From: Alnus glutinosa | Lineage: Eukaryota; Streptophyta; Magnoliopsida; Fagales; Betulaceae | NCBI RefSeq assembly: GCF_958979055.1 | Contig: NC_084888.1 | Coordinates: 7,983,501-8,047,500, forward strand | Direction: 5' to 3' | Length of the DNA: 64,000 bases | Shown here: piece after piece, positions 47,479 to 59,464 of the stretch | Layout of the letters: every line of letters begins with the position of its first letter | Position numbering within the stretch: the stretch's first letter is position 1 | The notes under the pieces: generated by a model | The model's database searches: none | Told to the model about the DNA's origin: nothing | The model's input: the letters and a program-made list of their open reading frames with translations, nothing else | Program-made: the position numbers and the translations under genes

Positions 47479-50400
47479 TCAAGTCTTGAAACGAAATCCA
47501 GACCTCCTTTTAGTTCCCTCCTTCGTCCTATGGGAGTTGGAATCAAGAAGATTTTCAAGTGATTTTCCCTTTCTGTTCCGATTCCTTCCGACTTCTCTCA
47601 AAAGCTTTGCTAGCCTTTTCTTCTCGTCTTCAACCTCTGGATTTGCTGTTCCAAGCTTTTCTTCTCTCACCTTAAGAATGTACTCCAATATCTTAATTGC
47701 ATCTTCCACCCTGCAATAAATGCCAAAATTCTGTAACATAGCAGCTCCAAATCAGAGGGCACTGGACTTTTAACTGAAGTAGGAACAAGATACACAGGCT
47801 AGCCCACACAATAGGCAACAAAAATCATGACTAAGGCATAAGCAGCGATAGTGCAAGACACCAGGAGGGTCACTTCTTATTGATATGAAGATCGACTAGC
47901 AGTGCTGTGATCAGGTGATCACAGCCACGTGCGGGGTTTGAAGACTGTAAAAGCCTTCGGAAATAATCAGCCAATGCAAGATAGTTGTACATGCATGGGC
48001 AGGATGAAAAACAGATATAAACCTGTCTAGATTACAATATACGGTAAGAGAGAGGAACCCCTTAAAAAGAGAAACAAAAAAACTCTAAGACAGCAAATAA
48101 AAGATTGAGATAAGCTTGAAATGATTATGAAAGAACGTCCACCTCCCCATGGCATCATAAGTTGCTGCAAGATTGCTATAAACTCCAATTGTATCCATGT
48201 GAAATGAGCCGCACTCCTGCTCCAGTATGTCCCTTGCTTCTTCAAACAATCTGGCGGCCTCATCTACCTTGTAAAGTTGCACACAAGCCAATCCCATCTG
48301 ATTCAACACTATTCCAAAGAAGGCTGATTTCTTCTCCCCAGTGGAATGAAGCTTTGCTCTAGCACTCTCAAAAGAGTTCCGAGCTTCCCCATACCTCCCA
48401 ATTATGTAGAACATCACACCCATCTGCGCTTCTATTCCTGCAATTGTGCTATGCTGACCAGGTGTATCCTCCAATAACTGCACTGCCTTCTGCAAGAGCC
48501 TCAGTGCCTCCTCTGGCTCATTTATAGCTTCGTAGATGGTCGAGATTTCAGTTAACCCACTGGCAATTTCCTCATTTGTGGCTCCAGGCGCAGGTTTTGC
48601 AAGTATCCTCAAGGCATTCTCACAGTATGATTTCGACTCTCTTAACTTGCCTGTCTTGTAGTAGAGATCAGCAAGGCGAATATAGACTGATGCTACAGAA
48701 GGGTGATTGTCACCTCTGGTGGATTTGAAGACAGTAAGCGCCTTCTGGTAGGAAAAAATCGCTTCATCAAAACGGCAAAGAGACAAGTAAATGTTACCGA
48801 TGCTAACATCAATGGCTGCGATCTCATTATCTTGCCCGTTGGCAATCATTGACATGCTAGCAAGGACAAGGTGCTCGAGTGCAGATTCATAATCTTCCTT
48901 TGCCTCACAGATGAGAGCCATAAGACGCCGATCAGCTGCTTCTTCAAGGGATGCTGGTGCGGTATGCTCCCTATGAATTTCAAGAGTCTTCTTACAGAAG
49001 CTTTCTGCCTCATCGAATTGCATTGCTTGAACATGGGCCTCAGCTAAGTACCTGGCTTTTCAAAGTCAATTGAAAGGCAATAGTTATGCTAGAGGGTTTT
49101 CAGCATCTTGTCTCAATTACTTTTGTTTTATGACAAACAATATAAATCAAAGGTAACCACATGCTCCAAATGTATAAAGAACAACAATTCCCAGAAATCA
49201 GTTAATAGCTATGCCGTTGAAAAGAGGGAAAACAAAGTCATATAGTTTAGACTGAATTAGACAGAGTAGTGGATTTGAATCTAATGACGGTCTTATAAAC
49301 ACTATTATAGAAATAGAAGGTTGAAAATCTATAAGAGGGAGAAGAAGAGAAAATACCTTTTCAAATAGCCATGGTGATTGTAGCTTAATGCTTGTTCATT
49401 AACCGACATTTAATTTTAAATTTAACTGTAATTTAATCATCAGTCATGGTCACTTAATTTTGATCGTCATTTTACTGATCACTAACGGTCATTTTATCCT
49501 TGACCGTTAAATCTTCCTTCTCGTTATAGGTTAATTAATTATACTTGTTAAATTACACTTAATTTAATCTTGCAATCCAAATCACTATTGATCATGTAAA
49601 TCTAATAGTTACTTATAAAAAAAAAATCATGTAAATCTAATAGTTGGATCACACGTAAAAGCATTCTACATTCCATATCATATTACTAAATCATATAATC
49701 AAAATTATTTGATCGCTTCTCTGGCGACTCATTGCTTAGGTAAATTAGACAGTCGCCTATAGCCCCAATGAAATAAGGCCTCAAATATCAATAGTATGAT
49801 TAAGTTTTCCGTTTATAAAAAAACCTATTAAGGCCCCAATTAAGTTAAAGAGTTTAGTCAATGTTCTTTAATTAATTAAGGCTCCAATTATGGTAAAAAA
49901 ATAATTATAAAGAATTGAATCCCAAGATATTAATACTTTAGGGAAAAAGAAAGATAAAAAAAGAAAGTCGCATTAATGATATTCCTAAAATAGTAACTAA
50001 ACTCATAATTTCTCCTAACTTAAAATCAAGCTAAGAATGCTCATTAAAATAATGTATAAAATAAAGTAAATTTTGTTTTCGCAAATTAAATTCTATATAA
50101 AAGGATTATATGTAGCTCAAGTGCTCAACACAAAATATGTCATCACTTGAAACTAAATGTCTTGCATCGGAGATATATCTTGCATCAGAGATAAATTATA
50201 CATATCATTTGGAAAAAAAAAAAAAAAAAAAAAAGATTAACAGTAAAAATCGAGAAGAATGATTTTTAAATAAAAAAAATATAAATATAAATTAAAATAA
50301 ATATTATTTAATGAGAAAGCCTAAATAGCACACTCACATTCCACTGTAATGACGTGATATTGTCAATTTATTATTGATTTTTTTTAATTAAGATTAATAT

Positions 50401-51437
50401 ACGAATAGATTGACAGTATCGAGCGAGCGTAATGAGATGGTGGTGAGATGAGAGTATGCTATATACATTACTCTTATTTAATTAGTAATTGAATATAAAA
50501 AAAAGCTCTGAAGTTTTAAATTTATTAAAATAAAAACTAAGATATTAAAACAAAATGACGAAAAGATTAGGAGGATGGTTGATTTCCCTAATAATTGTTA
50601 ACTATTACTAAGAATTAAATTAACTCATGAAAGTGGACAGCATCTTCAGCCCAAATCCCAATGCAATGGCCAACCCGAACCAATTACGGTTGGAAAAAAG
50701 TAGATCCCACTTGCCCAGTAGTCAGTGCCACAAACATACACCCCTATTTTTTTCAAAAAGCGCATGGTAGTATCCCAAAGCATCACAACCTAAAGTGAGC
50801 CGCTAGATAAGTAGTACAACAGAACTTACCTGCAAGTTTCTGCAACTCTCGGATCTGACCCACCCAGAACCTCTATCTGGATCTTCAAGGCCGACCCGTA
50901 ACACGAAATGGACTTGTCCAGCTTTCCGAGCACCGAATACGTATCCCCGAGCTGCATGTACCCGGAAAACTTCGCAAGTGCGTGGTCGGAGCCGTTCTCA
51001 GGATCCGGAACATCAATGGACCGCTCCAGAACCGAAACTGCTTCCTCGAACTGCCGCAAGCTACAGTAAATTGCAGCCACCACTTGGAGGCTCACAACAA
51101 GCTCCAGACCCGGACCCGAAGACTTCTCAAACGACTTGGAAGCCCGGAGCGCATAGTCCAACGCCTTATTCGGGTTCTCACCCGAAGCCATCGTGTCCCG
51201 GGCGACCTTCAACAGAAACGGACCCAAATCCGGGTTCTCCAGCGAGGACTGGTCAGTGGGTGCCTTTTCCGGGGCCTTCTTTGCCGGGACTCGTGAATTG
51301 GAGGGAGATGGCCCAGATGGGGTTTTGTTGGCGTTGCCACCATTGGAGTACTCGTTTCTCCGGGTCGGGTCTTCCGGTATGAACACGGGTAACGGCGGTG
51401 TCTGAGGTGGGTTTTGCACGGAAACAAACCCCGGCAT
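47479..51437 (-). CDS. KLCR: Kinesin-light-chain-related TPR protein (KLCR/CMU), 582 aa
   Basis: Minus-strand exons are 51437-50830, 49051-48143 and 47710-47479; all junctions are GT-AG and in frame (Arg codons are split at both). The product has a Pro/Ser-rich N-terminus (about 1-70, MPGFVSVQNPPQTPPLPVF), then tandem tetratricopeptide repeats from about 80 to 530 (for example SGYMQLGDTYSVLGKLDKSISCYGSALKI, AAIDVSIGNIYLSLCRFDEAIFSYQKAL, ASVYIRLADLYYKTGKLRESKSYCENAL, VYSNLAATYDAMGRVEDAIKILEYIL) and a basic C-terminal tail (KRRSGFRFKT). The family includes Arabidopsis KLCR1/KLCR2, also called CMU, which bind cortical microtubules and cellulose synthase complexes and scaffold IQD proteins. Length fits the family (about 600). 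A splice-acceptor-like GATTTTGCAG sits 2 bp before the ATG, so a 5'-leader intron is likely; the donor was not resolved. Confidence 0.93.
49611..49625 (+). mobile_element. Tail-only retroposon insertion (15 bp, 20-bp duplication)
   Basis: The insert is ACTTAT followed by nine A, bracketed by perfect 20-bp repeats beginning ATCATGTAAATC (49591-49610 and 49626-49645). It lies in intron 1 of the KLCR gene. Confidence 0.8.
50313..50473. mobile_element. 161-bp MITE with 9-bp duplication, KLCR intron 1
   Basis: Left arm GAGAAAGCCTAAATAGCACACTCACATTCCACTGTAATGACG, right arm complement GAGTAATGTATATAGCATACTCTCATC; outer bases are GAG...CTC. Flanking duplication is TTATTTAAT (50304-50312 and 50474-50482). 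Same overall type as the elements at 21877 and 63623. Confidence 0.8.
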
Positions 51438-53687
51438 CGCTGCAAAATCAAATTCAATACCCACAAGGCCACAAGCCAATTTCTACGATGAGCGTTACAA
51501 ATTTGAAAAGGAAAAGCTAAAAGGTCATGAATATGGTCACCCACCACAAAATCAGAGTAGGAATAAATGTGGGTGAAGTGGGAAATCAAATGAGTGAAGA
51601 AGGAGGTGTGAGTGGGATGTTAGTAAAGGAATATATTAATGGTGGTGGAGTGTTGCTTGGAAGAGACTCCTAATGATGAAGGAGTTTGGGTACTTTAGTT
51701 TAATGACGAGCTTTAGAATGAAAAAGGGGAGGAAGAGAGACACAAAATCCATGTCTCTTTAATCATGGGCATTCATGGGGCGGCCTGTGTGTTGTTGCAG
51801 TTGGACTTTTGGAGTGGGAAGACGGAGGAGCCTCATCTTCACTCTTCCTTCTCTTTTCAATCTTTTCTTAGTCTTTTCTTTTCTTTTCTTTTCTGTAACG
51901 CTCCTTTGCTTCTTCGCTCATGTTTCTCTCCAGCCAAGCCAACCGATGGAACTGGGAGTGTTTTTCCGCTAAATATTGACCCACAGTCTGTTAGTAATTT
52001 CGGTTATGCCATTTCCGGTTTTTTGAGGAATTTCGTGGTACGACTGTCATGCTAAATCAGGCTATATTTATTTTTTCGTAAAATAATTTTTAAATTTTTT
52101 TAATATTTGGTATGATCGAAAATAATAGTTACATTTTCAGTTTGATAAAAAAAAAATTCTTTAATTTTAGAAAATAGCATTTCGTTTTTTAATTTCATAA
52201 AATCATTTTTTAAGTTTGAGTTTCTCTTTTTCAAACCATGAAATCTCTGCCGGCTCACTGTTGTACTCTCTCTAGATCACAGCCAGAGGTTGCTGAAAGT
52301 CGCCATTCGTTTTTCGTTGTCACTCATTTTATGTACAAGCAATAAAAAATAATTTCTCTAAAAATATTTTTCGACGAAAAACAATTTTACGTCGAAACAA
52401 ACGGAGTCCGTTTTTAAATAAGTATTTGTAAACAAAATAAAAACTAAAGACTAATTTTTATTGTCACGTCATATCAGTCATATGACAGTCGTTAGGAGTG
52501 CACATGCGGATGCAAATGCGGCTATTTCTAATATCTGCAACTGCATCCGCAAAATGCAAATATAATTTTTAAATATCTGAATTATATTTTTACTAACCGC
52601 ATCAACGTGGTTATTATCCGTTATCCACATATTAGGTAATGACATTTTAATCCTATTTTAGCCTTATTTGAGTCTCTATTAGGGTATATTTTAAATGATT
52701 CTAAAAAATAATTTAGTTCGGTTTTTAGTGTTTGTAATTTTTTTAAGCCTTAATCTTATGAGAATATGTTGATTTCATATTGCTTTTGGTCTTTTTACCC
52801 GAATATTACATAAGAAAGCAATACAACACCAAACTGGTATAAACATAACTTATACGTAATCCAAAACGACATTATCCACACCCTTTACAGTCGTAAAATA
52901 GTCTACTAAATATCATTATTCATTAGATTTTGCTTTGATTTTTAACTTGTGGTTTGTTGGTTAAATTGAATTTGAATTTATTTCTAAATGGTTAAAGTCA
53001 GGCCAAAAGGTTGAAAAGAAAAACAATAAATTATTTAGCCCTGAACCGCTGAACGACCTGTCTTGCAGGGGAAGTATTCAGTATTGTGTTTGAGAGTGAG
53101 AGAGAAGTTGCCAAACCTTTACGCCAACAGCAAAAGAGCTCGTCATGCATAGGCAGAAGGCATCAGCTTTTTAGTATACCCCAACCCACAACTCGATCGG
53201 GAATCAGAATCACAGAAAGGAGGCAAGATTTCATTTCACTACAGCCTACGTACAGGAATGTTTTTTTTTGATATTTTTTCAAAAAATAGAGAAAAATTAA
53301 GGTAATGGTTATTAGTTTCAATCCTGATCATAAGAAAATCATTTCTAATCACCCCTTAATATTGCAACAATATACAAAATGTAGGTTATTTATGTCAATA
53401 TCTCATAAAGCATTTTCCCTGATAACCTTTGATCAGTCTAATGATACTTTTTTTTAAAAAAAAATAAAAAATAAAAAATAAAAAATTAGTTCAAAGAAAA
53501 CTCCATAAAATCTTCAATTGATAAATTTATCTCTAAACCTGATTTTCTGATGTGGGCGGAATTGATGATTTCTGACTTGTGAGTATGAAGTAGAGAGCAG
53601 CAGTAGAACCTGAGAATGATTAAAAACAAAACGTCGGCGTTTTATAGGGTGATTTGTCATGAGAAAAACTGGGGTAGAGAGAGAGCA
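51438..53687. other. KLCR leader/promoter, then intergenic DNA
   Basis: 51438-51900 is the probable 5' leader and promoter of the KLCR gene and contains pyrimidine-rich TTTTC repeats at about 51865-51895. The segment 52490-52650 has ATGCGGATGCAAATGCGG words and resembles 3340-3510. No gene recognised. Confidence 0.45.
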
Positions 53688-53758
53688 TGCGCATCCGGGG
53701 AATCGAACCCCGGTCAGTACCGTGGGAGGGTACTATGATACCACTACACTAGATGCGC
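53688..53758 (-). tRNA. tRNA-Gly (anticodon CCC)
   Basis: On the minus strand the sequence folds as a 71-nt tRNA including discriminator A. The acceptor stem pairs GCGCATC with GATGCGC. The D region reads TAGTGTAGTGGTATCAT (box A), the anticodon stem pairs GTACC with GGTAC around loop CTCCCAC (anticodon CCC), and the T arm is CCGGGGTTCGATTCCCCGG (box B). No CCA is encoded, as expected in eukaryotes, and there is no intron. A TTTTT terminator lies at 53668-53664. The gene sits alone between the KLCR gene and a MITE cluster. Confidence 0.95.
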
Positions 53759-54137
53759 TCATGCGCTGCTTGGCTAACCAATTTTATTAATAACTCTTAA
53801 TATTAACTATTTTCACCCAAATCCATATATAAAGCTCAACAGGTGGAGCAAATAATTAACTGCGAATTACCCAAAGAAGATCTGAACTCATTACTTTTTG
53901 TCATGAAATCATATTAAATTATAAATTGTCTTAAAAATTTAAATTAATAAAAAATAATTAATTTAAATTATTTAGTTAATACTTTAATAAGATACAGGTT
54001 TAAGATCGAAACTCATACACCTAGCTAAAATGGTCGTACGAACATGTTTGATCGGTTTTAAGTCCCCCCTTTTTATGTGATTTAGCAAACTAATTTCAGG
54101 CTATACTAATCTCACACCGGCATACACTTACGGTAAA

Positions 54138-54284
54138 GAGTAATGCTATTTTTCGTATTCATTTCATACTGATTGACGTGGCGTATTTTGAGTATTTTTT
54201 TTTTTTTAAATGACTAACATGTGAAGTTACTTTAAACACGTTACGTCAACCTGTATGAAATGAGTGTGAAAAGTTTCATTACTC
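54138..54284. mobile_element. MITE, GAGTAATG ends (147 bp)
   Basis: Left end GAGTAATGCTATTTTTCGTATTCATTTCATAC, right complement GAGTAATGAAACTTTTCACACTCATTTCATAC. Termini match the element at 21877. No clean target duplication was found. Confidence 0.7.
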
Positions 54285-54332
54285 TTACTATAATAGTAAT
54301 ACCCGAGTGATATTCTTACATGCTATATATCT

Positions 54333-54520
54333 CATGATGAGTATATACTATATTTTTATCTATATTTTTTATCTCACAATGCTGACACTTGATGTACTAG
54401 TTCTAATCAACCCTATGATCAATCTTTGTTAAAAAATAAAAATAAAATAAAGGTTAGTTGGTACTATCACATTAGCATTGTAGGATAAAATTGTAATTTT
54501 TATCAGTACTCATTTCATGA
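54333..54520. mobile_element. MITE, diverged foldback
   Basis: Left CATGATGAGTATATACTATATTTTTATC, right complement CATGAAATGAGTACTGATAAAAATTACAATTTTATC, and inner CACAATGCTGACACTTGATG / CTACAATGCTAATGTGATAG match. Ends are approximate. Confidence 0.6.
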
Positions 54521-54551
54521 TTCATAAGCATTTCATCTAGTAGCTAAACAC

Positions 54552-54588
<37 letters not shown>
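54552..54588. repeat. (GA)18 microsatellite
   Basis: An uninterrupted GA tract directly abuts the left end of the next MITE. Confidence 0.85.
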
Positions 54589-54591
<3 letters not shown>

Positions 54592-54764
54592 TAGAAACTA
54601 TATCTTTATCATACAACCAATTATTTTATAATGTTGGCGTGACAGCTCCAACCAATATTTGGTTTTTTTTTTTTTTATTTAACAAGAACATATCCAAAGG
54701 TTGGTTGAAACTGTAATGTCAGTATTATGGACTAATTATAGGATAAAAATGAGATTTCTAGCAT
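54588..54764. mobile_element. MITE, ATGCTAGAAA ends
   Basis: Left ATGCTAGAAACTATATCTTTATCATACAACCAATTA, right complement AATGCTAGAAATCTCATTTTTATCCTATAATTAG. The AATGCTAG start is shared with the element at 63623. A (TA)n and T-run-rich region with related fragments continues to about 54990. Confidence 0.7.
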
Positions 54765-55186
54765 TATTCTAAAAAAAAAATTAATGTAAAATACCATATT
54801 TTTATCTTACAATTGTCCAATAATATTGACGTGCCACTCTAAATTAACCATTATATATATATATATATATATTTTTTATTTAATAAGGATTAGTTGAGGG
54901 TGCCATGATAACTTAATTTGGTGAATGATTTTTTTTTTTTTTTTTAGGGTGGTTGGATGAATATCGAATAAAATTATAATTTTTTTTTTAAATAATAATA
55001 AAAACAATTGTTACTTAAGACTTGCCACTCTCGCCAGGAATAACCCATCCATTGGGTAACGGACAAAAAAACAACGGTCCGTTACATCAACGAGCAGCAG
55101 CTCCAAATTTGGATTGCCAGCCTCATCCCCTTCTCTCTCTATCTCTCAGAAGTTCATCAGAAAAGAGAAAAGAGAAAAAGCCAAGG

Positions 55187-55411
55187 ATGGAGAACAAGTG
55201 CAGCATGATGTCGTGTGAGAAGCTGGACCGGGTGGCCAGCTGGGTGGGATCCAACGTGGCGTCTGCCTTCTTCGCCTCCCTGGAGCGCTGCTCCTGCATC
55301 AACCTCAGCACCTCCGACCTCGACGACGACCACGACAACGATGACCGTCCTCTCATGCTTTCCAACCCCGAACCCCATCCCAAGCCCATTTCCAAGACCA
55401 TTCCCCACTGA
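55187..55411 (+). CDS. Short plant protein of unknown function, 74 aa
   Basis: A single-exon frame with an AAGG-ATGG start context and a pyrimidine- and GAAAAG-rich leader (55125-55186) typical of transcribed 5' regions. The protein starts [44 protein letters not shown], followed by an acidic stretch [10 protein letters not shown] and a Pro/His-rich tail ([14 protein letters not shown]). The central [20 protein letters not shown] looks like a conserved amphipathic or membrane-associating helix, and four Cys flank it. Codon composition is GC-rich compared with the surroundings, which supports a real gene. I recall similar short Arabidopsis proteins (stress-responsive, for example the At1g05575/At2g31945 type) but cannot assign a function. 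Confidence 0.65.
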   Translation: MENKCSMMSCEKLDRVASWVGSNVASAFFASLERCSCINLSTSDLDDDHDNDDRPLMLSNPEPHPKPISKTIPH

Positions 55412-56399
55412 TTCACTTGGGTTTTCTTAATTCTATGTCACTGTTTCTGTTCGCGTAACTCCGCGTTCTGGGGTTTTGTTTCTCTGTGACGACAATTGGG
55501 TTCGTTTGGATCCCTGTCCGTAACCCCCCCCTTTTTTTTTTCTAGAAAAATTTGTGTTTGATTATATATGAAATTTGTAGATAATGTTTAATCAGAGTTA
55601 GATGATGTGGATCATGGGGATGTCTGTGGGTTGATTCGCCATTATTTTTTTTTTTTTTTTTTTTTTTTTTTTGTTTTCTCAAATTCAACCGATTACATTT
55701 CAGGGGTGATTCCTTCGTTTGAATTCCTGCCTTTGATTGTGGATTATGTAATGTTCGAATCAACCGTTCGCTTGAATTGTATTCCAGCTACATTGTTTTC
55801 TTGAGTATTATTGTCAATTATTGTTTAATTTTGTGTTCAGTTTTTTTTATTTGTCTCAGGATTGTGAGCTACATTATGGTTTTTCTTTATGTTGCGTTCC
55901 TCAAAGGAATGGAGGAATCGGAATCTTTTGTCAATAATAGAATGCAATGTGCTTCTGATGGCAGGTTTATAATCTACTTGTCTTTCCTCTATTGTTATTA
56001 GCTTTGAGGATTAGCAATTCTAGGACATTTAACTTGGCACATATGTTGGTTATTATTTAAATGTTTTGCTCTGCATATCATCATATTATGTGGTCATTTG
56101 GAAGTTTGGTTCTTTGTGGGGAATGAATGATTGAATAATGCAGTGGATTATGAATTGTAATTGCATTTTCCTCCTCCTTTTGGTTACCTTAGGAACATAA
56201 GTGAACTTGGTTGCTTGTATTTACTTGGATCCATAAAGTAAATGAATTTATGAAAGTGTAGACATAGTCGCCACCATCATGTGAATAAATGAATTTATGC
56301 AATTAATGGAAGTGATATGAAACCCTGTGATAAATGGGGTATGATGATGGTTTTATCCATACACCCACTAAAAATTGAAACTTGCATGCATAATGTAAC
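55412..56399. other. 3' region of the 74-aa gene and intergenic DNA
   Basis: A long T-run at 55645-55671 is the main feature. The T-rich composition looks like an untranslated or intronic transcript, so the small gene may have a longer, spliced 3' part. No further coding sequence was recognised. Confidence 0.35.
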
Positions 56400-56535
56400 A
56401 TATAAAATGGCAGCATTGGCTTTAGTCTTATCTTCCGCTGCTGATAGCAGCAAGTTTGCCAGTTGAGGAATGGATCTCCTAAGCTCTTCATACAGTGTCT
56501 CACTATGGTAGGCAGCATTTCCAATCTTAAGAGAA
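56400..56535 (-). pseudogene. TIO: FUSED/TIO kinase gene fragment (ARM-like region)
   Basis: The minus strand encodes KIGNAAYHSETLYEELRRSIPQLANLLLSAAEDKTKANAA without interruption (about 56525-56406). This matches, from memory, the C-terminal armadillo-like region of the plant FUSED kinase TWO-IN-ONE, which acts in phragmoplast expansion. The match stops abruptly after KANAA, where the intact protein continues GALSNLVRNS-type sequence. No kinase domain or other exon occurs within several kb. It is therefore a single displaced exon, probably from a duplication or retrocopy, not a functional gene. Confidence 0.75.
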
Positions 56536-56849
56536 AGATACACTAGATTAGCCTTATTATATCTGTAAGAAGAAGATGAATGAATTATGCCAGAAACTTC
56601 TTCACAGGATAATGAAGAGGTTGTTATATTCTAGGGCAACTATGTTTGAAGTAAAGTAAGTGTCAGTAATTGGATCAGAACTTGCAGCAAAGCATGCAAA
56701 TTTTCATGCCATATATATTTGAGATATTCAATACAGAAAAAATTTGAAACAAACCTCACATAATCGACCAGAGCAAGAAATGAACAAAATCTAACTAAAA
56801 AATGGTAGAAACAGCCCCCGTATGCTTGGCTCCTCGCACGCCACCCACA

Positions 56850-56980
56850 GTAGTCAATCAAGAAGCAGATCGGCGGATGCTTGTGGCATACAGGGAGCCA
56901 GGCATAACCCGTTTCACCTCTTCTTCTTCCTCAAACTTCAAAGCCTTCTTTGTGGAGGCTTTATCCATACCCCATTTATC
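56850..56980 (-). pseudogene. Short exon-like remnant, unidentified
   Basis: On the minus strand, KWGMDKASTKKALKFEEEEEVKRVMPGSLYATSIRRSAS then a stop is open. It shares GGGTATGGATAAA(G/A)CC with the DNA next to the TIO fragment, so the two may come from one rearranged insertion. I do not recognise the family. Confidence 0.35.
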
Positions 56981-59193
56981 ACAGGCTTTATTGTATATAG
57001 ATAGTATATGATAGATGATTATGAATATTGTATATGGTGTCTAACAAAAGAACCAGGCTTTGAATATAGAAACAAAAGTTAGAATCTAAAGCTTATTTCC
57101 AAGTGTTTCTCCCTCGCTTTTGATAAATCAGTGTAGGCTGGTCCCTTGTCACAGGGTATGGTGATGGTTTTATCCATACCCCATTTATCAAAGGGCTCTG
57201 TTCTTCAACGATATCCATCATTAAAATTTATGCCCTTGGATACTAATAAGAATGTAGTAAATGGTACAAAAATACATGTTGATATGATTTTCTTTAACTA
57301 TCACATTTTCAACATGTAAGTAATATATACAAATGAACATCTTCTTGGGGTTCTCTTGGGTGTAGATATGCATGTTATTAAATTACGAGTGATTTCCTAT
57401 TTGACTCAACAACCATGTAAATATTTGTACACAATTTGTTTGCTTTGAGATCAAATTTGGACAAAATGCCGTTTTCAAAGTTTTTGGACACATACAATCT
57501 GTGAGTTTAGAGTAATAATAACTACGAAGATGAAATTAAGTACATGCATGGTATCATATTCTTCAAGTGTCGAACATTTCTTGTGATGGTTATGCTATAT
57601 ATAGTACTAGAACATAGTTTTAAGAAATTATACATCAATGGTCAACACTTTTTGAGCTAAACTTTGGTCGCCGCTTGTCTATACTAAGTACAGTCAATTC
57701 ATTATACAAAAAGACGATCATCTTCCACAAAAAGATTATCATCTTCCATGCAAGCATACATTTATTATTGACATAATGAAAAAGTAAATTAATGCATGTC
57801 ATGCGATCTGAGATTCGGATAAGATCAGTAAATTATGGTGCTGAGGTTGGTTTTGTGGTGGTGGTGGTGATGGGGGCTAGTAATAGTAGAACTAATTTAA
57901 ATTAATGATCACTTTATGGCTTAATAAGTTAATTTGCATGCCCCTTTGTAACCCTTTCCCGTTATCAATTAGAAAAAGAAGAAGAAGTTAATTTACATGA
58001 TTGGTTTGGTTGACGCAGTTTAATTACTCAAGTAGTTGGACTGTTGGAGCATATACCATTAGCAAAATAAGACACTTGGAACACAACTTCATTAAGCCAA
58101 TCATTTAACTTCATTAGCAACTAATTAATCAGAAATTATTTTGGCAGCAGTGTCTGAATGAACACCACATGCCAATCCCGACCATGATATAGTAATTAAA
58201 GGGTTGGATATATATATATATGTACTTAGTGATGAGTGATGTCTTTAGGTCCGTGAACATTGGGGCAATAAGGCCCGTGGAGAAGGTCTATTGAATGCAA
58301 AATCTCAAATCCATACAGAAATTTCCATGGAATCTCCCAGCATCCCAACCCAGAAGCAGAAAATAAAATAAAAACCTAAAAACAGAGTAAAGGGAAAGTA
58401 ATACTGTAATAGGGAAACAGGAAACACATAAATATAATATGGCACGCATAATGAAGAAACAAAACGGCTAGCTTAGTAATCTAAAGGGAAATGCTTTTAG
58501 CGAAGAGGGTACTAAAAAAGAAGAAGAAAACAGCTTTGGAAAATCGTGATGCTTAGTCCCTCAACAAAGGTGGGGTTGGATGTCGAAGGCGTGCACCAAC
58601 CTTGCTTATGATTGAGTAGAAGAGCATGTATGAGAAAAGCACAACAAACAGACCATCCTTCTTTCACCTTTTGCCCTATTTGTGTACCAAGTATATATAT
58701 ATATACATATCATGAAGTAAAATAAAATAAAACGTTTTGGGTTGTCTTAATCTCTCTCTCTAGACGAACATAAAAGCACAAACAAATTAAAGTGATGCTG
58801 CTCCAGAGTAGAAATATTAGGCACTTAATTACAGCATGCATGCCATTGCCACAATATGTGTGATGACTTTGATTCAAGTTATCAAGGTTGGCAATAGCCA
58901 AATACAGAACAAAATGATGGAGCTGAGGCCTATGGTCTGAATTCTGATAAGCCTTGTCAAGGACAGAGTTTCCATGCAAGAAAGTTAGAATATGATATAT
59001 ATCATTCAAATAGGAAAAAGATTATTTGTAGTATAATGATTAAGGACATAAAGAGAACAGGGCAAGTAGCTGTCATGGTGGGGTTTTTGCATAGTGTTAA
59101 GAAGCAGGTGTGCTGATGTTCTCAGTCAAATGACATAATTTCTTGGGGAAAATGTGACAGCAAGGGAAGAAAATAGTATGTGTGTGTGCGTGT

Positions 59194-59226
<33 letters not shown>

Positions 59227-59464
59227 AAAAGAGGAGGGATAAAACCCTTCCCCACATTGGTCACATTGGATAATCACGCCCCAACACCTTATTATCACCA
59301 ATCCATGTTAGAGGAATCATGAAAGCTGACAAACATTATAGAACAACACAAACCCCTTTCTTCTTCCCCTCTGAACAAATAAAATTAGACAAAATTAATT
59401 ATTTTCACTCTCTATATTATATATAATGACCTCCCTCCACTGCCCATCTAGCTCTTCAATCCCC

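Noticed and set aside
50978-51405. Plus-strand frames of 70-134 codons
   Set aside because: Shadows of KLCR exon 1, which is clearly coding on the minus strand.
55123-55416. Minus-strand frames of 83-97 codons
   Set aside because: Antisense to the 74-aa gene; the plus-strand frame has the better start context and residue pattern.
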